From an uncultured Bacilli bacterium (GTDB lineage Bacteria; Bacillota_I; Bacilli_A; RF39; UBA660), in assembly GCA_947631885.1 (NCBI GenBank), contig CANRMZ010000027.1, forward strand, positions 1-10,656: a DNA stretch of 10,656 nt, in the 5' to 3' direction. Under the pieces are notes generated by a model. It saw only the letters and a program-made list of their open reading frames with translations. It made no database searches and was not told the origin of the DNA. Of the stretch, positions 7,206 to 10,656 are shown piece by piece; positions within the stretch are counted from its first letter, which is position 1; the number at the start of each line of letters is the position of its first letter. The translations under genes were made by a program, and so were the position numbers.

Positions 7206-8359
7206 GAAAGTTAACAACTAAAGAATTAAGGGAATTATATCAAAACTTTTATGAAGAACATAATCATAAGAGAATATCTTCAGCTTCTTTAATACCTGAA
7301 AATGACCCAACCGTATTATTTACGATGGCTGGTATGCATCCTTTAGTGCCATATTTACTTGGAGAACCACATCCTGAAGGAAAAAGACTTACTGATGTTC
7401 AAAAATGTATTAGAACTGGTGATATTGATGAAGTAGGAGATGCTAGTCACTTAACTTTCTTTGAAATGTTAGGTAACTGGTCTTTAGGAGATTATTTCAA
7501 AGAAGAAGCTATAGCAATGAGCTTTGAATTTTTAACAAGTGAAAAGTATTTAGGCATTCCTAAAGATAAACTATATTTTACTTGTTTCGCGGGTAATGAA
7601 GAATTCCCTAAAGATGAAGAAAGCTTTAATGCTTGGAAAAAACAAGGCGTAGCAGAAGATCATATTTTCTTTTTACCAAAAGAAAACAACTTCTGGATTT
7701 TAGGAAGTGGCATAGGTCCATGTGGTCCTGATACGGAAATGTTCTATGATACAGGCAAGGAAAAATGCTCTCCTGAATGTAATCCCTCATGTGACTGCGG
7801 TAAATACTTAGAAATATGGAATGATGTTTTCATGGAATATCATCGTGATGAAAATGGTAAGATTACTAAACTTGCTAATCATAATGTCGATACAGGTATG
7901 GGCCTTGAAAGAGTATGCTGTGTTTTAAATGGTGAAGAATCAGTTTATGATATTGATTTATTTGCTCCAGCTTTAAATAGATTAAAAGAACTTTCTGACG
8001 TATCATATGAAGAAAATCCTAGAAGTTATCGTATTATCCTTGATCATATGCGTACCGCTACGTTTATACTTGCCGATAACCATGGCATTGTGCCATCGAA
8101 TGTAGGTCAAGGTTATGTTTTAAGAAGACTTTTAAGAAGAGCCGTAAGAGAGGCTAAGAAGATTAATTTTAGTGAGTCTTTATCTTCTTTAGTAGAATAT
8201 CTAATCGCTCCATATGAAAATGCTTATCCTGAACTTATTAAGAATAAACAAATCGTCATTGATGAAATTGTCAAAGAAGAGGATAAGTTTAGTAAAACAT
8301 TAAAAGATGGGGAAAGACTATTCTATCAAACATATGGAAGGAAATACTATAAGTGGTAA
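7202..8359 (+). CDS. alaS: Alanyl-tRNA synthetase, N-terminal catalytic part (interrupted by frame change)
   Basis: AlaS charges tRNA-Ala with alanine. This frame holds the class II catalytic core. FTMAGMHPLVPYLLGEPHPE (40-59) is followed by the motif 2 region TFFEMLGNWSLGDYFKEEAI (85-104). A Cys-rich insert CSPECNPSCDC (189-199) is a possible metal site. Motif 3 is NHNVDTGMGLER (226-237), and the tRNA-recognition part VLRRLLRRAVREAKK follows. The SD GGAGG lies just upstream and the ATG overlaps the preceding stop. The frame ends at TAA 8357-8359 with an unrelated tail (YGRKYYKW). The family sequence continues in the +1 frame from about 8334, so this is not the natural end of the protein. Joining the two frames by skipping one base at 8333 gives 588 residues, matching the short AlaS class known to me. 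Confidence 0.93.
   Translation: MRKLTTKELRELYQNFYEEHNHKRISSASLIPENDPTVLFTMAGMHPLVPYLLGEPHPEGKRLTDVQKCIRTGDIDEVGDASHLTFFEMLGNWSLGDYFKEEAIAMSFEFLTSEKYLGIPKDKLYFTCFAGNEEFPKDEESFNAWKKQGVAEDHIFFLPKENNFWILGSGIGPCGPDTEMFYDTGKEKCSPECNPSCDCGKYLEIWNDVFMEYHRDENGKITKLANHNVDTGMGLERVCCVLNGEESVYDIDLFAPALNRLKELSDVSYEENPRSYRIILDHMRTATFILADNHGIVPSNVGQGYVLRRLLRRAVREAKKINFSESLSSLVEYLIAPYENAYPELIKNKQIVIDEIVKEEDKFSKTLKDGERLFYQTYGRKYYKW
8304..8356 (+). other. Window in which the alaS reading frame shifts by +1
   Basis: The zero frame stops at TAA 8357-8359 and the +1 frame is blocked by TAA 8301-8303, so one base must be skipped (or two are missing) inside this stretch. Dropping T8333 gives the best-looking junction, LFYQT-MEGNTISG. 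A second option is GGGG at 8309-8312, where Gly codon GGG could slip +1 or where one G may be an indel. An AGG codon follows in the zero frame (8339-8341). The cause (mutation, sequence error or recoding) cannot be told from the window. Confidence 0.85.
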
Positions 8360-8969
8360 AGATGCCTTTAAGCTATTTGATACTTTTGGCTTCCCTTTGG
8401 AAATGACAGTAGAGCTAGCTAAAGAAAATAATCTTGAAGTAGATGTTAAAGGTTTTGAAGAAAGCTTTAAAGAACATCAAGATAAATCTCGTACTTTAGA
8501 TGCCGGTTCCTTTAAAGGCGGCCTTGCAGATCAATCATATGAAAGTACTAAATATCATACATGTTGTCATTTACTTCTTGCAACTTTACAAGAAATGTTT
8601 GGTAAAGATGTTATTCAAAAAGGCTCAAATATAACTCCTGAAAGATTAAGATTCGACTTTAACCTAGATCATAAATTAACAGATGAAGAGAAAGAAAAAA
8701 TCACAAAGAGAGTTAATGAAATGATTCAAAGCCATACTGATGTTGTTTGTGAAACAATGCCTTATGAAGAAGCTAAAGCTAAAGGCGCCCATGGTACATT
8801 TGAAAATAAATATGGGGAAACTGTTAAAGTATATACAATAGGTAATTTATCTAAAGAAATATGTGGAGGACCTCATGTTAAAAATACTTCTGAGCTTGGT
8901 GAGTTTGCCATTGTTAAAGAAGAAAGTTCTTCTGCCGGAGTAAGAAGAATTAAAGCTATCTTAAAATAA
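8307..8969 (+). CDS. alaS: Alanyl-tRNA synthetase, editing-domain part, in the +1 frame of the same gene
   Basis: This is the remainder of AlaS. GNTISGKDAFKLFDTFGFPL continues the canonical ISG-DAF-LYDTYGFP junction. The editing (SAD) domain follows with HTCCH (an HxxxH site) and CGGPH (CxxxH), the four metal ligands that clear Ser- and Gly-tRNA-Ala. It ends SSAGVRRIKAILK. FKGGLADQSYESTKYHT runs straight into the HxxxH motif, so the beta-barrel of long AlaS is absent. There is also no C-terminal DHHA1/C-Ala domain. Both absences fit a naturally short class. The ATG at 8307 has no SD and the residues before about 8334 do not look like family sequence, so I doubt this part is translated on its own. 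Frame +1 is closed upstream by TAA at 8301-8303, so the frame change must fall between 8304 and 8356. Confidence 0.93.
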   Translation: MGKDYSIKHMEGNTISGKDAFKLFDTFGFPLEMTVELAKENNLEVDVKGFEESFKEHQDKSRTLDAGSFKGGLADQSYESTKYHTCCHLLLATLQEMFGKDVIQKGSNITPERLRFDFNLDHKLTDEEKEKITKRVNEMIQSHTDVVCETMPYEEAKAKGAHGTFENKYGETVKVYTIGNLSKEICGGPHVKNTSELGEFAIVKEESSSAGVRRIKAILK

Positions 8970-9024
8970 TACTTGTTATTTAAAAAAATATATTATAAAA
9001 TAATAAAGGAGATTAACAAGTATT
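8968..9024. repeat. 11-bp perfect inverted repeat just after alaS
   Basis: AATACTTGTTA (8968-8978) and TAACAAGTATT (9014-9024) are exact inverted copies 35 bp apart. The right arm is also the start of the 48-bp repeat at 9015, and its ACAAGTA can pair instead with TACTTGT at 9035-9041, so two alternative hairpins are possible. No T-run follows on the plus strand. Confidence 0.75.
8982..9005 (-). terminator. Possible weak AT-only terminator for minus-strand transcripts
   Basis: Read on the minus strand, TATTAT-TTT-ATAATA (9005 to 8991) is followed by TATTTTTTT (A-run 8982-8988 on plus). The stem has no G-C pair, so this is a weak candidate for the end of the small-peptide mRNA. Confidence 0.25.
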
Positions 9025-9062
9025 GCATCATTATTACTTGTAAGTCAGGTAGTGCTACTTTT
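9015..9062 (+). repeat. 48-bp direct repeat, copy 1
   Basis: Copy 1 of a 48-bp element that matches copy 2 (9325-9372) at 46 of 48 positions, exactly 310 bp away. The differences are T9023/C9333 and T9034/G9344. Each copy holds ACAAGTA...TACTTGT (a 7-bp stem, 8 bp in copy 2) followed by TCAGGTAGTGCTA (9045-9057). Confidence 0.95.
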
Positions 9063-9068
9063 TGGGTG

Positions 9069-9092
9069 ATACAATATAAATGATTGTATTTT
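9069..9092 (+). terminator. Weak hairpin, possible alaS terminator
   Basis: ATACAAT (9069-9075)/ATTGTAT (9083-9089) with a 7-nt loop and only a short T-run (9090-9092). It overlaps the -35 box of the next promoter. The much stronger terminator at 9162-9192 may be the real end of alaS transcripts. Confidence 0.3.
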
Positions 9093-9112
9093 AAACATAA
9101 ATATCATATAAT
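9084..9112 (+). promoter_or_regulatory. Promoter for a small plus-strand RNA
   Basis: The -35 is TTGTAT (9084-9089), then a 17-bp spacer, and a perfect -10 is TATAAT (9107-9112). The start is expected near 9119. No conventional gene follows within 400 bp, only a terminator about 74 nt downstream. Confidence 0.7.
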
Positions 9113-9118
9113 AATAAT

Positions 9119-9192
9119 GTAAGTGTTACCCTACTAAGGATAGCACCTACCTGATGGTTTGTGCTATAGCCTAACGGCTTAGCATTTTTTTT
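9119..9192 (+). ncRNA. Putative antisense RNA (antitoxin-like), about 74 nt
   Basis: A promoter at 9084-9112 and a strong terminator at 9162-9192 bracket about 74 nt with no start codon/SD pair. The RNA is complementary to the last codons and 3' region of the small peptide gene on the minus strand (9171-9269), so it converges on it as antitoxin RNAs do in Fst/par-type loci. It contains TAGCACCTACCTGA (9141-9154). With one extra C, this is the inverse of TCAGGTAGTGCTA in both flanking 48-bp repeats. ATAGCAC (9140-9146) can also pair with GTGCTAT (9161-9167), a fold that competes with the 5' arm of the terminator. The role as antitoxin is inference from this geometry. Confidence 0.6.
9162..9192 (+). 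terminator. Strong rho-independent terminator
   Basis: TGCTA-T-AGCC (9162-9171) pairs with GGCTTAGCA (9176-9184), nine pairs with one bulged T and a TAAC loop, followed by eight T (9185-9192). It overlaps the 3' codons of the minus-strand peptide gene. It should end the small RNA and any alaS read-through. Confidence 0.9.
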
Positions 9193-9269
9193 ATGATATT
9201 AATAATGTTTTTAAGCACATCAATAAGCATAATTATAATTACTAATAGAAAAGCAATTTCTACGTTCAT
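9171..9269 (-). CDS. 32-residue hydrophobic peptide, type I toxin-like
   Basis: A minus-strand ORF from ATG (9269-9267) to TAG (9173-9171). It begins MNVEIAFLLVIIIMLIDV, one hydrophobic helix, and ends in a basic, amphipathic tail (KNIINIIKKMLSR). GTGAGG lies 7 nt upstream of the ATG, a good SD with good spacing. Small membrane-spanning peptides with a charged C-terminus, facing an antisense RNA, are the hallmark of type I toxins (Fst, TxpA/BsrG, holin-like families). I cannot place this one in a named family. Such peptides act at the cell membrane when not repressed. A promoter-like pair at 9389-9417 would give a 5' UTR of about 110 nt that includes repeat copy 2, and the long structured UTR is also typical. 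Without a homology search, the coding call rests on SD, composition and context. Confidence 0.6.
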   Translation of the reverse strand: MNVEIAFLLVIIIMLIDVLKNIINIIKKMLSR

Positions 9270-9324
9270 AACACAGCCTCACTTTCTTAATAATCTCTTG
9301 CCAAAACCCCCATAGGGAATATTG

Positions 9325-9372
9325 AACAAGTACTGCATCATTAGTACTTGTAAGTCAGGTAGTGCTACTTTT
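9325..9372 (+). repeat. 48-bp direct repeat, copy 2
   Basis: Second copy of the element at 9015-9062 (46/48 identical). Here C9333 and G9344 extend the ACAAGTA/TACTTGT stem to 8 bp around the 10-nt loop TGCATCATTA. It lies in the predicted 5' UTR of the minus-strand peptide mRNA, where it would be read as its complement (with TAGCACTACCTGA). Confidence 0.95.
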
Positions 9373-9388
9373 CAGGTAACAGTTTGCT

Positions 9389-9417
9389 ACAATATATTAA
9401 TTAAAAAAGAAAATCAA
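9389..9417 (-). promoter_or_regulatory. Possible promoter of the minus-strand peptide gene
   Basis: On the minus strand, TTGATT (9417 to 9412) is followed by TATATT (9396 to 9391) at 15 bp or TATTGT (9394 to 9389) at 17 bp. Neither pairing is ideal. The start would be near 9382, so the mRNA carries repeat copy 2 in its 5' UTR. Confidence 0.45.
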
Positions 9418-9470
9418 GGATTTCGACAAAATATATCAGAATGTTACAAAATACTTAATTATAAAAGATG

Positions 9471-9499
9471 TTGAAATGAAATATTAAAAAAGATATAAT
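9471..9499 (+). promoter_or_regulatory. Sigma-A type promoter of the last gene
   Basis: The -35 is TTGAAA (9471-9476), then a 17-bp spacer, and a perfect -10 is TATAAT (9494-9499). The start is near 9506. GGGG (9513-9516) lies 7 nt before the ATG at 9524. It points away from the minus-strand promoter at 9389-9417. Confidence 0.85.
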
Positions 9500-9523
9500 T
9501 AAAATATCATAAGGGGCGATAAA

Positions 9524-10582
9524 ATGAATGGTGGATTTCAAACAAGTAGGGATGAAATAGGAATTGATCCTACAACTGTTGAGATTGTCGATAGCTTAGA
9601 TGTAGAATCTAATAATGGCAATCCCAATAATAGTTCAGATCCTAATCATAAAAAAGGAAGAGCTAAAAGCTTAATGATAAAAATCCTTTTTGCTTTTGGC
9701 ATTCTTTTACTTATGGGTTTAGTGGCCTTTGGCGTTTATTTTTATTTAAATTTAGGTAAGAAAAAAGTTAATGAAAAGCCTAAGTTTGTACTATCTGATA
9801 AAGAAGTATACATTGGTACAGAACTTTCAGATAGTATTCTTGACTATGGTAATTTCGCAGATATCGATATATCTGGATGTACGCTTGATACTTCAAAAGT
9901 AGATACCTCTAAGACGGGAACATATGAATATACTATGGTATGTGATGGTTCTAAGTACACAGGTAAAATTACCGTTTTAGATAAGTATGATTTTGAAATA
10001 ACAGCAAATATTTTATATAAAACCTCAGATGATGTCTTAATTGCCTCCGAGTTTATCAGTGGAAGTAATAATTATAAATATACAATAAGGGATAATAATA
10101 TAATAAATAATCTTTATTCTCCGGGAGGACCTTATTATGCTGAAATAGTAATAGAAAATGAAAAAGATAATACTAAAGGTACAGTATCGTCATTATTCTA
10201 TGTCACAGAATCAGCTGCTAGGACATTCTTAACCTGTACAAGTCCTGCTAAAAAGAATGATGATGTAGATGGGCTAAGTTATCGTATCGTAGATACCTTT
10301 GCTTTTGATCGCTTCAGGATGTATCTTCATGTTCCTGCAAGGATGTACTTGTTTGAACTCATTCCAACAGAAAATTATGTTAAATTAATAACAAGGATGC
10401 AAAATGGTAAGATAGAGCTTGGACACTTATCAGGATATGGTTTAAGAGACGATCCAAATAATACATTTAGAATAGTGCCTGAATTTAATGATGAAATTTT
10501 AACAGAAGAAATGGAAGGCATAACACTTACGTATGATAATATTAAAAAATATTATGAAGATAATAATTATACTTGTAAATAA
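9524..10582 (+). CDS. Single-pass anchored extracellular protein of unknown function with an Ig-like segment
   Basis: 352 residues. The N-terminal 50 are polar and acidic/Asn-rich, ending in a basic patch (HKKGRAKS). One membrane helix follows (about 51-77), so the N-terminus should be cytoplasmic and the large C-terminal part outside. Residues about 87-152 look like a small bacterial Ig-like/DUF5011-type domain (ELSDSILDYGNFADIDISG, VDTSKTGTYEYTMVCDGSKY), with C119 and C140 placed to form a disulfide. I do not recognise the rest (about 155-352), which is beta-rich and has C238 and C351. There is no lipobox, sortase signal or catalytic motif. It is a single gene between its own promoter and terminator. 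The layout (cytoplasmic tail, TM, extracellular beta domains) could suit an envelope or adhesion role, but nothing in the sequence proves one. Confidence 0.85.
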   Translation: MNGGFQTSRDEIGIDPTTVEIVDSLDVESNNGNPNNSSDPNHKKGRAKSLMIKILFAFGILLLMGLVAFGVYFYLNLGKKKVNEKPKFVLSDKEVYIGTELSDSILDYGNFADIDISGCTLDTSKVDTSKTGTYEYTMVCDGSKYTGKITVLDKYDFEITANILYKTSDDVLIASEFISGSNNYKYTIRDNNIINNLYSPGGPYYAEIVIENEKDNTKGTVSSLFYVTESAARTFLTCTSPAKKNDDVDGLSYRIVDTFAFDRFRMYLHVPARMYLFELIPTENYVKLITRMQNGKIELGHLSGYGLRDDPNNTFRIVPEFNDEILTEEMEGITLTYDNIKKYYEDNNYTCK

Positions 10583-10617
10583 TTAGGTCTTATTGCACTT
10601 CACGTAAATTGACAGAG

Positions 10618-10656
10618 AAAAACGAGATTTCAACAAGAAAATCTTGTTTTTTTTTT
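10618..10656 (+). terminator. Rho-independent terminator after the last gene
   Basis: AAAAACGAGATTT (10618-10630) pairs with AAATCTTGTTTTT (10639-10651), 13 pairs with one G-U wobble and an 8-nt loop. It continues as an unbroken T-run to the window edge. Confidence 0.9.

Noticed and set aside
8307..8969. The second alaS frame as an independent editing protein (AlaX-like)
   Set aside because: There is no SD before ATG 8307, its first residues do not look like family sequence, and the junction with the upstream frame is the normal AlaS continuation.
9023..9043. A tiny plus-strand leader peptide (TTG start, HHYY, stop) after AAGGAG
   Set aside because: It is only six codons, the start is not ATG, and repeat copy 2 has a stop at the same point, so it is not conserved.
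9015..9372. CRISPR array
   Set aside because: There are only two repeats, 310 bp apart, with promoters and a gene between them; no spacer-repeat periodicity and no cas genes.
8970..9523. Insertion sequence or transposon remnant
   Set aside because: The 48-bp elements are direct, not terminal inverted, repeats, and no transposase fragment is seen in any frame.

Overview
The window is AT-rich, with most genes on the plus strand. It uses sigma-A type promoters, strong Shine-Dalgarno (SD) sites and T-box control, and TGA is a stop codon (199-201 and 7203-7205). Together these point to a low-GC Firmicute (Bacilli/Mollicutes-like, perhaps an uncultured gut lineage) using the standard bacterial code. 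The lineage is inferred; there is no marker here that names a genus.

Layout. (1) 1-2213: the 3' end of a probable NDP-sugar nucleotidyltransferase, coupled to ligA (NAD-dependent DNA ligase) and closed by a terminator. (2) 2280-5774: one promoter, three tightly coupled membrane-protein genes and one terminator. The genes are a small single-pass protein, a receptor with two extracytoplasmic solute-binding-like domains joined to a degenerate GGDEF domain, and a YihY/BrkB-family membrane protein. (3) 5784-6451: a secreted or membrane-anchored TasA/camelysin-like protein whose promoter sits so close to its ATG that the mRNA is probably leaderless. (4) 6436-8969: an alanine-type T-box leader (specifier GCU, UGGU acceptor-binding bulge) controlling a deoxynucleotide-monophosphate-kinase-like gene and alaS. 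alaS is the short form of alanyl-tRNA synthetase and is split by a +1 frame change near 8309-8334. (5) 8970-9470: about 500 bp with no conventional gene, which I read as a type I toxin-antitoxin-like locus. It holds a 32-codon hydrophobic peptide gene on the minus strand (9171-9269), a convergent plus-strand RNA of about 74 nt with its own promoter and terminator, and two 46/48-identical 48-bp repeats exactly 310 bp apart. (6) 9471-10656: a promoter, a single-pass anchored extracellular protein of unknown function, and a terminator.

The items most worth a second look are the antisense RNA/small peptide locus with its repeats, the alaS frame break, the leaderless TasA-like gene, the kinase gene placed under an alanine T-box, and the degenerate GGDEF receptor. 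All structure calls were made by eye; no search or folding program was run.
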